From Candidatus Jidaibacter sp. (lineage in GTDB: Bacteria > Pseudomonadota > Alphaproteobacteria > Rickettsiales > Midichloriaceae): DNA of 9,390 nt. The first letter of the stretch is position 1; each line of letters opens with the position of its first letter. The stretch spans positions 1 to 9,390 of the forward strand of contig JAJTHY010000097.1 of the NCBI GenBank assembly GCA_021298045.1. Direction: 5' to 3'. The notes under the pieces were generated by a model. That model was not told the DNA's origin. It saw nothing but the letters and a program-made list of their open reading frames with translations, and searched no databases. Both the position numbers and the translations under genes were made by a program. Positions 1 through 6,605 of the stretch are shown piece by piece.

Positions 1-133
1 AAATAAATGTAAATGATAATTTTGCATTCGCTAATGATAACTTCGATGTGGACGCTGTTGCGGCTGCTGCTTAAGTTATGTATAGCGCGGGCTTGGGGGC
101 CACCGGGCAACAGAACGGCCCCTACTTAGCCTC
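1..133 (+). ncRNA. ssrA: tmRNA (ssrA), coding piece of a permuted two-piece tmRNA; 5' part outside window
   Basis: tmRNA rescues ribosomes stalled on broken mRNAs: it enters the A site as an alanyl-tRNA mimic and then templates a degradation tag. The short frame ending at TAA 72-74 contains ANDNFDVDAVAAAA, the form of alphaproteobacterial tags (ANDNF at the front, a small hydrophobic AVAA-like end read by ClpXP). Just after the stop is a long hairpin: GGCT 90-93 with AGCC 128-131, then 94-101 with 117-124 (core GGGGCC/GGCCCC), closing a loop with GGGCAACAGAA, which resembles the structured 3' end of alphaproteobacterial coding pieces. Between here and tsaE there is no T-arm, no 3' acceptor strand and no CCA, as expected if the gene is permuted and the acceptor piece lies upstream, outside the window. 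The 3' end near 133 is estimated from the hairpin. No U-tract terminator is evident. The alternative, a protein C-terminus, fits less well. Confidence 0.85.
9..74 (+). other. tmRNA proteolysis-tag reading frame
   Basis: The frame runs to the TAA at 72-74 and holds two related blocks: VNDNFAF (9-29), then ANDNF followed by DVD and AVAAAA (30-71). Two resume codons are possible. GTA at 9-11 has the U and A at -5 and -4 that are typical before resume codons, and gives a 21-codon tag. GCT at 30-32 also has A at -4, codes for the usual alanine and gives a 14-codon tag. I favour the longer tag because doubled ANDNF-like tags occur, as I recall, in Ehrlichia and its relatives, but the sequence alone does not decide. 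In either case the first tag residue is the alanine carried by the tmRNA itself. Confidence 0.65.
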
Positions 134-184
134 AAAACACATCTTGCAAAATAGGTTTTACAAAAAAGTTTAGGCACCCGAGAT

Positions 185-258
185 GTCATCCTCGCGAAGG
201 CGGGGATCTATAGCTAAGGCATTGGTAAAATCTAGGATTCCTGCCTGCGCAGGAATGC
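185..258. repeat. Small palindromic interspersed repeat, copy 1 (two-hairpin element)
   Basis: This noncoding element of about 74 bp begins GTCATCCTCGCG and ends with CAGGAATGC. It folds into two hairpins: ATCCTCGC 188-195 with GCGGGGAT 200-207 (one G-U pair, loop GAAG), and ATTCCTGC 237-244 with GCAGGAAT 249-256 (perfect, loop CTGC). The ends form an imperfect inverted repeat (GTCATCC at the left, GCATTCC read from the right). A related copy in the opposite orientation lies at 4906-4960. Repeats starting GTCATCCTCGCG or GTCATTCC are common in proteobacterial intergenic regions. Between convergent ssrA and tsaE the hairpins could also act as a bidirectional transcription barrier, which is inference. 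Confidence 0.7.
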
Positions 259-280
259 ACCCTAAATTTTGAGATTTGGA

Positions 281-709
281 TTAATAACCATTAATAACCT
301 TTACATCCCTTAGCTCAGGCGAGCCTTCCACAAGTTTCAAATGTATGCGTATAGCGCTTTTAGGAAAAATACCTTCTGCAATTTCTGGCCACTCTATTAT
401 TGTCACCCCGGTATTTATGGCATCGCTCAAGCCAAGCTCACGAAGTTCTTCAAGATTTTTTAAGCGGTAGAGGTCAAAGTGCCACACCTCAAACTCACGC
501 GCTGTATACACATGCACCAAATTAAACGTTGGGCTATTTACGCTACCAGGGCTCACACCCAAACACTCCACAAATGCTTGGGTAAACGTGGTTTTACCAG
601 CGCCTAAATCCCCATGCAAAAGGTATATATCACCTACTTTAGCTCTCATCGCCAGCTCTTTGGCTAAATTTTTTAAGGAGTCTAAGTCCAATCCTTTATA
701 TTCTATCAT
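281..709 (-). CDS. tsaE: TsaE, tRNA t6A37 threonylcarbamoyladenosine synthesis ATPase
   Basis: TsaE is the cytoplasmic ATPase that works with TsaB and TsaD to transfer the threonylcarbamoyl group to A37 of ANN-decoding tRNAs, and its ATP hydrolysis is needed for turnover. From the chosen start the protein has 142 residues, a normal length for the family. Visible motifs are the P-loop GDLGAGKTT (33-41), the family motif SPTF (59-62), HFDLYRL (77-83) and IIEWPE (104-109, with the conserved Glu-Trp). I start at ATG 707-709 (MIEYKG) because it matches usual TsaE N-termini. An in-frame TTG at 736 would add nine residues (a Cys-rich LCFCK stretch) with no family counterpart. No Shine-Dalgarno site precedes either start. 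The gene is convergent with ssrA and divergent from pepA. Nothing appears truncated. Confidence 0.95.
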   Translation of the reverse strand: MIEYKGLDLDSLKNLAKELAMRAKVGDIYLLHGDLGAGKTTFTQAFVECLGVSPGSVNSPTFNLVHVYTAREFEVWHFDLYRLKNLEELRELGLSDAINTGVTIIEWPEIAEGIFPKSAIRIHLKLVEGSPELRDVKVINGY

Positions 710-718
710 TTTTATATA

Positions 719-746
719 TTTACAAAAGCAGAGCAAAGTTTAATAT
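719..746 (+). promoter_or_regulatory. Candidate sigma70-type promoter of pepA-ubiH
   Basis: TTTACA (719-724) is followed after 16 bases by TAATAT (741-746), a fair match to -35/-10 consensus with near-ideal spacing. The predicted transcript starts about 24 bases before the pepA ATG. The -35 box lies just upstream of the tsaE start, so the divergent promoters would be packed into about 65 bp. In such an AT-rich spacer chance matches are likely. Confidence 0.4.
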
Positions 747-776
747 GTATCTGCTAATATGTAAAATGGTTTGGTT

Positions 777-2267
777 ATGGATTTTTCTTTTATCGATGCA
801 AAAAAAATAGGTGGTAATATAGGTGTATTCTTCATTACCGATACTTTAAAATTCTCACAAGACTTCTGTAAACATAACTATGAAGCAGACGTTTCTAAGA
901 TACTTAAAAGCAAAAAGAATTTCCGTGCTAAAGTGGGGCAGATTTTAAGCTTTATCCCATCTGGGGAATCAGAATTCTCAGAAATAATTTTAGTTGGATT
1001 AGGAAAAAGAGAATCATTGGACACAAATTCCATCAAGCTTGTGGGCAGTAAATTGGTGCAACATTTAAATAATGTGGAAGCTGAAGAAGCATGCATTTGC
1101 TTTAATCTCAACATAAAATTGCCTCATGCTCAATTCGTTAATAATTTTTATTTAGGCATGGCTCTGCGCAATTATAAATTTACTAAATATTTCGTTGATA
1201 AAGCCACAGATAACAAAATTCACCTTAAGAAAGTTTCCTTCTGTATGGAAGATGCTTCGGTTGCAAAACAACTTTTAGCTGAAAGCAAATTGCTTGTGAG
1301 TTCGGTAAACTTTACCAGAGACCTGGTTTCTGAACCTGCTAACGTCCTTTACCCTAAATCTTTTGCTGACGCCTGCAAAAAGCTTGAGAAATCTGGTCTT
1401 AAAGTTAGGGTTATGGCGCAGAAGGAATTAGCAAAACTTGGCATGGGCGCTTTGCTTGGGGTAGCCCAAGGTAGTGTTAATGAACCTTATGTTGTGATTA
1501 TGGAGTGGAATGGCGGTAATAAAAAAGACGCTCCAATTGCATTTTTGGGCAAAGGTGTCACCTTTGATACCGGTGGTATAAGTATAAAGCCATCGCAAAA
1601 TATGGGGGATATGAAGTACGATATGGCCGGTGCTGGAGTAGTAACAGGACTTATGAAAACATTGGCTGAAAGAAAAGCAAAGGTTAATGCAGTAGGAGTT
1701 ATTGGCCTGGTTGAAAACATGCCTTCTGGTACAGCACAAAGACCTGGCGATGTCGTGAAATCTATGTCTGGGCAAACCATTGAGATTGATAACACCGATG
1801 CAGAAGGACGCTTGGTGCTTGCAGATATCCTTTGGTACACCCAAGGTAAGTACAAACCTAAGTTCATGGTAAACCTAGCAACATTAACAGGTGCCATTGT
1901 AATAGCGCTTGGTGAAAATGCCTACGCTGGCTTATTTTCTAATGATGATAAACTTGCAAGTGAATTGAATGAGTCTGGTTTAAAAAGTGGCGATAAAGTG
2001 TGGCGCTTCCCCCTTTCGGACTTTTATGATAAGCAAATAAATTCTGAAATAGCGGATGTAAGAAACACCGGAAATGGCCGAGGAGCCGGAAGTATAACCG
2101 CAGCTCAATTCTTAAAAAGATTTGTAAATAACGTGCCTTGGGCGCATTTAGATATAGCTGGAATGGCTTGGGACAAGAGTGGGGCGGAGCTAAACCCTAA
2201 AGGTGCTACAGGTTATGGGGTTCAAATTTTAAATCAGCTGGTTAAAGATTATTATGAAGCGAAATAA
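777..2267 (+). CDS. pepA: Leucyl aminopeptidase PepA (peptidase family M17)
   Basis: PepA is a cytosolic, normally hexameric di-metal aminopeptidase that removes N-terminal residues from peptides and finishes protein turnover. Some PepA proteins (E. coli) also bind DNA. The protein has 496 residues from ATG 777. The N-terminal macro-like domain covers about residues 1-155 and the catalytic domain the rest. Every metal and catalytic element is in place: K259 and D264 in GKGVTFDTGG, D282 in MKYDMAGA, and D341, E343 and R345 in the family signature NTDAEGRL, at a constant offset of -11 from E. coli numbering. A TTG at 771 would add two residues. I prefer the ATG, although neither has a clear Shine-Dalgarno site. 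The 3' end overlaps the next gene by 14 bases, so the two are probably co-transcribed and translationally coupled. Confidence 0.97.
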   Translation: MDFSFIDAKKIGGNIGVFFITDTLKFSQDFCKHNYEADVSKILKSKKNFRAKVGQILSFIPSGESEFSEIILVGLGKRESLDTNSIKLVGSKLVQHLNNVEAEEACICFNLNIKLPHAQFVNNFYLGMALRNYKFTKYFVDKATDNKIHLKKVSFCMEDASVAKQLLAESKLLVSSVNFTRDLVSEPANVLYPKSFADACKKLEKSGLKVRVMAQKELAKLGMGALLGVAQGSVNEPYVVIMEWNGGNKKDAPIAFLGKGVTFDTGGISIKPSQNMGDMKYDMAGAGVVTGLMKTLAERKAKVNAVGVIGLVENMPSGTAQRPGDVVKSMSGQTIEIDNTDAEGRLVLADILWYTQGKYKPKFMVNLATLTGAIVIALGENAYAGLFSNDDKLASELNESGLKSGDKVWRFPLSDFYDKQINSEIADVRNTGNGRGAGSITAAQFLKRFVNNVPWAHLDIAGMAWDKSGAELNPKGATGYGVQILNQLVKDYYEAK

Positions 2268-3438
2268 GGCTGTTTCGATATTTGACACCTTAATTATTGG
2301 AGGCGGGTATCTTGGTCTTTTATCTGGCATAGCACTGGCTAAACTTGGCCTTAAGACTGCTGTGCTGGAGAAAGGAAGCTTTGATTCTATGGCACAATCA
2401 CATAGTCCATGCCGCCTTTTTGCTATTTCACAAGGGAGTTGCAAAATAATTAAGCAACACCTAGGCCTTGACCTATTGTCCTTTGGGCAAAAGATAAACC
2501 ATATTCGGGTCATGGAATTTAACACCGATGCGCATTTGGATTTCGACCCAAAAGATCTACACCTCTCTAGTTTTGGCATTATGATAGAAGAAAGCAAATT
2601 GCATGCAATGCTGTTGCTGGAAGCGCGCAAGCAAGAGGGTCTTACATTAATTGATGGGTGCAAAATTCATGATGTGATGAACACCGAAGATTTTGCAGAA
2701 ATAACAACTGAAAAAGGTATTTATAAAGCAGATTTAGCCTTGGTGTGCGATGGTAAAAACTCATTGGTCAGAAGTTTATTAGGAATAGAAACACATACCA
2801 AAAGTTACAACCAAATTGGCATTGTATGTGATATTACTCACAAACTTAGCCATCATGGAATTGCCATTGAAAAATTCATTCCTCAAGGCCCATTTGCTAT
2901 TTTGCCAAAGGAAGGGGGGCATGAATCATCGATAGTTTGGACCTTAGAAACTAAATTGGCTCATACTCTATTAGCCCTTGACGAGGATTCTCAATTTGCA
3001 TTACTCAAAGAACGCTTTGGAGATCACTTGGGTAAAATAAAAATAAAAAGCAAGCTGAAGGGTTATCCGCTTGAGCTTAAGTACACTACGCAATATTCAA
3101 ATGGAAGATTTTATCTAGTAGGTGATGCGCTGCATGCGATACATCCGATAGCTGGCCAAGGCTTAAATTTGAGCGTTAGAGACTTTGATGTTTTAGTAAA
3201 AGCAGTGTCAGAGTCTATGTCTCAGGGCTTGAATATCGGCGCTAACTACAACATACTTAAATATTTTAAATCTCGCCACTTTGATAATCAAGTGATGATG
3301 GAGTGCACAACTGTTCTCAACACCTTATTTGCTAATAACATTCACGCCATCAAGTGTGCTAGATCTATTGGTTTAGACTTGGTAAACAACATCCCAGCTT
3401 TAAAGAAAATTTTCATGCTATATGCTTCAGGGCAGTAA
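2254..3438 (+). CDS. ubiH: FAD-dependent ubiquinone-biosynthesis hydroxylase, UbiH/UbiF/Coq6 family
   Basis: Members of this group A flavoprotein monooxygenase family hydroxylate the aromatic ring of ubiquinone precursors using FAD, NAD(P)H and O2, usually loosely attached to the inner membrane. The 394 residues show all three family fingerprints: the N-terminal dinucleotide-binding GGGYLG (16-21) with the acidic strand end E39, the DGxxSxxR motif (D166 to R173, DGKNSLVR), and the second FAD motif GDALHAIHP followed by AGQGLNL (290-306). The usual Ala after GDA is Leu here (GDALH). ATG 2254 lies inside the pepA 3' end, with no Shine-Dalgarno of its own, which suggests coupling to pepA translation. 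Which ring carbon it hydroxylates cannot be told: alphaproteobacterial members (UbiH, UbiF, UbiL, UbiM) differ in regioselectivity, so the symbol denotes the family. The stop codon lies inside a stem-loop. Confidence 0.85.
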   Translation: MKRNKAVSIFDTLIIGGGYLGLLSGIALAKLGLKTAVLEKGSFDSMAQSHSPCRLFAISQGSCKIIKQHLGLDLLSFGQKINHIRVMEFNTDAHLDFDPKDLHLSSFGIMIEESKLHAMLLLEARKQEGLTLIDGCKIHDVMNTEDFAEITTEKGIYKADLALVCDGKNSLVRSLLGIETHTKSYNQIGIVCDITHKLSHHGIAIEKFIPQGPFAILPKEGGHESSIVWTLETKLAHTLLALDEDSQFALLKERFGDHLGKIKIKSKLKGYPLELKYTTQYSNGRFYLVGDALHAIHPIAGQGLNLSVRDFDVLVKAVSESMSQGLNIGANYNILKYFKSRHFDNQVMMECTTVLNTLFANNIHAIKCARSIGLDLVNNIPALKKIFMLYASGQ

Positions 3439-3455
3439 ATGAATTATTTACTGCC
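3431..3455. terminator. Stem-loop between convergent ubiH and corC-like genes
   Basis: GGCAGTAAAT (3431-3440) and ATTTACTGCC (3446-3455) form a perfect 10-bp stem with a 5-base loop. Its left arm contains the ubiH stop codon (3436-3438), and its right arm ends three bases before the corC-like stop. The position and symmetry suggest a shared bidirectional terminator. There is no strong T-tract on either side, so it may instead protect 3' ends or need a factor. Confidence 0.5.
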
Positions 3456-3458
3456 AAA

Positions 3459-4772
3459 CTATAGACTTTCTTGTTTTTGTATCAAGACTTTATCAATTCG
3501 ACTACCATCCATATCTATAATCTCAAACCTAAAGCCATCCCAATAAATATGATCTCCCTCTTTAGGAATATGTTTGACTTGAATAAGCAAAAATCCTGCG
3601 AGTGTATTGAAATCATTTTCTTCGAAATTTTCTACAATATCAACTTTTAGGAGTTCTTCAATTTCATTAATGGGTGTTAAGCCATCACATAACCATGATC
3701 CATCTTCACGCGTTGTTGTTTCATAATGTCTTTCTTGATGAGATTCCGGAATGAACCCAACTAAGGTTTCAAAAAGATCAACAAGCGTAATAATCCCTTG
3801 TATGCCACCATATTCATCTACGACAACAGCTATATGCGTTTTATATTTTTTAAATTGCTCTAATAAATCAGGCCCTAAATTATCTTCGATAACACAAGGC
3901 GCTTCTTTAATAAGATTTTTTAAATTTAGTGTATTACCTTGAATCACTTGTGTTAATACATCTTTTGTATCAATAATACCTTTAAAATTATCAAGCTTTC
4001 CATCAAAAACAGGATAATAACGATGGGGATTTTGAAGAATTTTCTGAATATTATCCTCCATGCTATCTGCTAAGTCGAGGTAAATCACTTTAATGCGTGG
4101 CGTCATAATCACACTGGCTTCGCGGTCTCCGAACTGCAATACTTTTTGAAACACCTTGTGTTCAAAAGCATCAATCGCACCTTCTGCAAGGCCTTGCTTA
4201 ATAACACTGTGAATTTCTTCTTCTGTAACTGTTGATTCCTTTAGCTCTTTTTGATTAAAAAACCTCAAGATTGTTTTGGTAGAAATATCTAAAATAAACA
4301 CAAACGGATATGTTATTTTTGATAAAAGGAGGACAGGCCGTGCAAGAAAGCTTGCAACTTTTTCGGGTTTAGTGATAGCAATACGCTTAGGTATAAGCTC
4401 TCCAAGGATGATTGAGATATAGGTAATCAAAATCACAACGAGGCTAAAGGCAATTAGATTTCCATGTCCATGAGTCCATGAAAAAGTATTGAGCCACAGT
4501 CCCATAGGCTCAGCAAATCTTTGTCCGCTAAATGCTCCCGAAATAATTCCTATGACCGTGATGCCTATTTGTATAGTGGATAAAAATAATCCAGAATTAT
4601 CCATAAGTTCTAAGGCAACTTTTGCGCCTATGCTGTTTTTGGATAGATTTTCCATTTTAATACGATTGGAAGAAACAATTGCTAATTCTGTCATTGCTAA
4701 AATTCCATTGATGAATATGAGCAACAGAATTACAATGATATCAAGTAAGTATTCTTGCACTATTTCATCCAT
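3459..4772 (-). CDS. CorC/HlyC (CNNM-type) membrane protein with DUF21, CBS pair and CorC_HlyC domains
   Basis: Inner-membrane protein of the bacterial CorC/CNNM family (YtfL, YfjD, TlyC relatives), linked to Mg2+ or Co2+ efflux and envelope ion balance. In Rickettsia the relative TlyC was once called a hemolysin. The 437 residues are in canonical order: a DUF21 membrane domain with helices near 8-30, 61-83, 107-127 and 146-163, including the family stretch MTELAIVSSNR (27-37) and GELIPKRIAI (124-133); a CBS pair at about 220-340 starting VIMTPR (221-226) and including VVDEYGGIQG (317-326) and VDLFETLVG (331-339); and a C-terminal CorC_HlyC domain (about 350-435) with LAGFLL (391-396). The CBS pair is expected to bind an adenine nucleotide and gate transport. 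ATG 4772 places the first helix correctly. No Shine-Dalgarno site precedes it. The gene stands alone, convergent with ubiH. The transported ion cannot be read from sequence. Confidence 0.92.
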   Translation of the reverse strand: MDEIVQEYLLDIIVILLLIFINGILAMTELAIVSSNRIKMENLSKNSIGAKVALELMDNSGLFLSTIQIGITVIGIISGAFSGQRFAEPMGLWLNTFSWTHGHGNLIAFSLVVILITYISIILGELIPKRIAITKPEKVASFLARPVLLLSKITYPFVFILDISTKTILRFFNQKELKESTVTEEEIHSVIKQGLAEGAIDAFEHKVFQKVLQFGDREASVIMTPRIKVIYLDLADSMEDNIQKILQNPHRYYPVFDGKLDNFKGIIDTKDVLTQVIQGNTLNLKNLIKEAPCVIEDNLGPDLLEQFKKYKTHIAVVVDEYGGIQGIITLVDLFETLVGFIPESHQERHYETTTREDGSWLCDGLTPINEIEELLKVDIVENFEENDFNTLAGFLLIQVKHIPKEGDHIYWDGFRFEIIDMDGSRIDKVLIQKQESL

Positions 4773-4784
4773 TTATTTATCTAA

Positions 4785-4815
4785 AGTATACTAACCGATT
4801 CCGACTATAAATCAA
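4785..4815 (-). promoter_or_regulatory. Candidate promoter of the corC-like gene, possibly giving a near-leaderless mRNA
   Basis: Read on the minus strand, TTGATT (4815-4810) is followed after 19 bases by TATACT (4790-4785). The -10 box matches well, but the spacer is two bases longer than ideal. Only 12 bases separate the -10 box from the ATG, so the transcript would start about five bases before the start codon, which agrees with the lack of a Shine-Dalgarno site. Confidence 0.35.
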
Positions 4816-4905
4816 AGCTATAAAAGTGCGCAAGGCTTTGTTTTTAAATATATTTAATTATATAGCCGATTCAATTACAAAAAAGGCACGGTTTTTGCTT
4901 TAATC

Positions 4906-4960
4906 GTCATTCCGCACGCAGTTCAGGAATCTTAAGATCCCAAGCAATAGCGAGGATGAC
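4906..4960. repeat. Small palindromic interspersed repeat, copy 2 (inverted, shorter)
   Basis: The element begins GTCATTCCGC and ends GAGGATGAC, so its terminal GTCAT words are inverted. Read on the minus strand it starts GTCATCCTCGC, contains GGGATCT and then GATTCCTG, and ends GGAATGAC: the same order of blocks as copy 1 at 185-258 but about 20 bases shorter in the middle. The second hairpin is reduced to ATTCC/GGAAT, and the first is largely lost. A TCTTAAGA palindrome marks the centre. It looks like a decayed relative of copy 1. Confidence 0.65.
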
Positions 4961-5067
4961 TAAGAGGTGGAGATTTGTTGTATTTTTCATAGCTATTTTA
5001 TAAGGGTTTAGCTATAAAATCCTTTACTCATTATTCTCCACTTTGAATTCACCTCGCTGCTTTGCTT

Positions 5068-5096
5068 GGAAAAATTAAAGGTGAAGTGCATCACCT
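5068..5096 (-). terminator. Rho-independent terminator of glnA
   Basis: On the minus strand, 12 bases past the glnA stop, AGGTGA (5096-5091) and TCACCT (5084-5079) form a 6-bp stem with a 6-base loop, followed directly by TTTAATTTTT. The stem is short, but the position and T-rich tail fit an intrinsic terminator. An upstream-pairing alternative exists: AGGTGAA at 5079-5085 can also pair with TTCACCT at 5048-5054. Confidence 0.6.
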
Positions 5097-5108
5097 CGCA
5101 AACCACTT

Positions 5109-6527
5109 CTAGCAGGAGTAGTACATCTTAAACTCAACCGGATGAGGGGTGAGCTCTAGCTCTTGAATCTCCTTCATTTTTAACTTAATATAGTTATCAA
5201 TAAAGTCATCTGCAAATACACCTCCTTGAAGCAAGAAGGCTTTATCCTCACTTAAATGCTGCAAAGACTCTTTGAGAGAACCACAGACCGATTGCACGCT
5301 AATTCCATCGCTAGGATCAAGATGGTACAAGTCTTTATCAATAGCTGCACCTGGGTGGATTTTATTTTTAATACCATCTAATCCAGCCATCATTATTGCA
5401 GCAAACGAAAGATATGGGTTGCAAGATGGATCGGGAAATCTTATTTCTATTCGCTTTGCTGCTTCGCTGGAGCAATAAGGAATTCTTATAGCTGCGGAAC
5501 GGTTTCTCTCTGAATAAGCAAGATTTACAGGAGCTTCAAACCCTGGAACTAATCGTTTGTAACTATTGGTAGTTGGGTTGGTAAAAGCGTTCAAGCTTTT
5601 TGCATGCTTAATGATTCCTCCAATAAAGTATAGGCAGGTGTCAGACAATCCTGCGTACCCATCCTTATTATAAAACAAGTTTGACCCACTTTTCCAAAGC
5701 GATATATGAGTATGCATACCAGACCCATTATCACTAAAAATTGGCTTAGGCATGAAGGTAGCAGTTTTGCCAAAACTATTTGCTACGTTTTTCACAACAT
5801 ATTTGAATTTCTGTGCATTATCTGCACTCCGCAATAATGTGCTGTATTTAAATCCTATCTCAGCTTGACTCGCTGCAACTTCATGATGGTGAAGCATTGG
5901 AGATATATCAACACTTTCTAGTGTTTTAGCCATCTCCGCCCTAATATCAAACGTTTTATCAAAAGGCTGAGCAGGAAAGTATCCGCCTTTAAAATCTGTT
6001 CTGTGCCCTAAGTTTGGTAGCCCGTCTATATTGCTTGCAGAGTTATGTGGCAACTCTTCGGCATCAATCTGATAAAAACAATGCTCTGGCGATTTTCCAA
6101 ATTTAATATCATCAAAAATAAAAAACTCCATTTCCGGGCCAACAAATACCTCATCTGCAATGCTTAAAGATTTGGCGTAAGACTCTGCATTTATCGCTAT
6201 AGATCTCGGGTCACGACTATAATTAGAGCCTGTCTCCACATCGATTACATCACAGATTAAGCATAGGCAAGTTTCATTGGTGAAAGGATCCATAAAAGCT
6301 GTAGCGAGATTTGGCTTTAAAAGTGCATCAGAATGGTGAATCTCTTTCCAACCCTTAATTGAGGAAGCATCGAAGCTAATACCATCTTTTAGCAATTTTT
6401 CATCTACGGCATCAGAATAATAAGTAATGCGATGAAATTTTCCATCTATGTCTGAAAAGCAAAAAGATATAAACTTTATTGATTCATCATGTAGTTTTTT
6501 TAAAAGAATTGCAGCTGAATTAACCAT
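5109..6527 (-). CDS. glnA: Type I glutamine synthetase
   Basis: GlnA makes glutamine from glutamate, ammonia and ATP, and is the main entry of ammonium into metabolism. It acts as a cytosolic dodecamer. The 472 residues match the family length (about 470) and end in the typical TPHPVEFKMYYSC. Active-site elements sit about four residues beyond Salmonella numbering: metal ligands E216 (HHHEV) and E224 (SQAE), the nucleotide motif KPIFSDNGSGMHTH, the flap Glu E331 in PGFEAP, the Arg-rich NRSAAIRIP and RIEIRFPDP. The adenylylation motif is complete (KIHPGAAIDKDLY), with the target tyrosine at Y401. Two usually invariant small residues differ: FDGSS is FDASS (53-56), and the Gly of AGQ is Ser. 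The gene is preceded by cckA on the same strand (78 bp) and followed by its own terminator. No glnB or glnE lies in the window. ATG 6527 is the only start that keeps the N-terminal domain. Confidence 0.97.
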   Translation of the reverse strand: MVNSAAILLKKLHDESIKFISFCFSDIDGKFHRITYYSDAVDEKLLKDGISFDASSIKGWKEIHHSDALLKPNLATAFMDPFTNETCLCLICDVIDVETGSNYSRDPRSIAINAESYAKSLSIADEVFVGPEMEFFIFDDIKFGKSPEHCFYQIDAEELPHNSASNIDGLPNLGHRTDFKGGYFPAQPFDKTFDIRAEMAKTLESVDISPMLHHHEVAASQAEIGFKYSTLLRSADNAQKFKYVVKNVANSFGKTATFMPKPIFSDNGSGMHTHISLWKSGSNLFYNKDGYAGLSDTCLYFIGGIIKHAKSLNAFTNPTTNSYKRLVPGFEAPVNLAYSERNRSAAIRIPYCSSEAAKRIEIRFPDPSCNPYLSFAAIMMAGLDGIKNKIHPGAAIDKDLYHLDPSDGISVQSVCGSLKESLQHLSEDKAFLLQGGVFADDFIDNYIKLKMKEIQELELTPHPVEFKMYYSC

Positions 6528-6559
6528 TGTGATACCAAAGTTCTATATAAGTTTTAATG

Positions 6560-6587
6560 AAGATAATACTAAATAAAAAACTTTCAA
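6560..6587 (-). promoter_or_regulatory. Candidate promoter of glnA
   Basis: On the minus strand, TTGAAA (6587-6582) is followed after 16 bases by TATCTT (6565-6560), within the 78-bp gap between the cckA stop and the glnA start. It would give a leader of about 25 bases. I see no sigma54 site (GG-N10-GC type) here. The match is moderate and the region is AT-rich. Confidence 0.3.
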
Positions 6588-6605
6588 GCAGAGATACCTG
6601 AAATT

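Larger units (their letters stand above)
4773..5108. other. Noncoding 336-bp spacer between glnA and the corC-like gene
   Basis: No credible gene is present. The spacer holds, from left to right: the corC-like promoter candidate; a very AT-rich stretch (about 4840-4880); the inverted repeat copy (4906-4960); an AT-only 8-bp hairpin, ATTTTATA 4995-5002 with TATAAAAT 5013-5020, flanked by two TAGCTAT words (4990-4996 and 5009-5015); and the glnA terminator next to the glnA stop. I recognise no riboswitch or tRNA in it. Confidence 0.7.

Noticed and set aside
3..74. C-terminal end of a protein gene running in from the left edge
   Set aside because: The residues match an alphaproteobacterial tmRNA tag and the stop is followed by a tmRNA-like hairpin, so it was annotated as ssrA.
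1428..1897. Two minus-strand open frames of about 136-138 codons inside pepA
   Set aside because: They lie opposite the conserved catalytic domain of PepA, have implausible composition with no recognisable domain, and are overlap shadows.
2229..2663. Minus-strand open frame of 144 codons across the pepA/ubiH junction
   Set aside because: It is antisense to the FAD-binding motif of ubiH, has a Cys- and Arg-rich composition and no initiation signal.
4990..5020. AT-only hairpin with two TAGCTAT words as a second terminator or operator
   Set aside because: Such short AT palindromes are expected by chance here, and no T-tract follows on either strand. It is noted only in the spacer description.
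6528..6605. Sigma54/NtrC-type promoter before glnA
   Set aside because: No GG-N10-GC arrangement is present. Only a moderate sigma70-like match was found.
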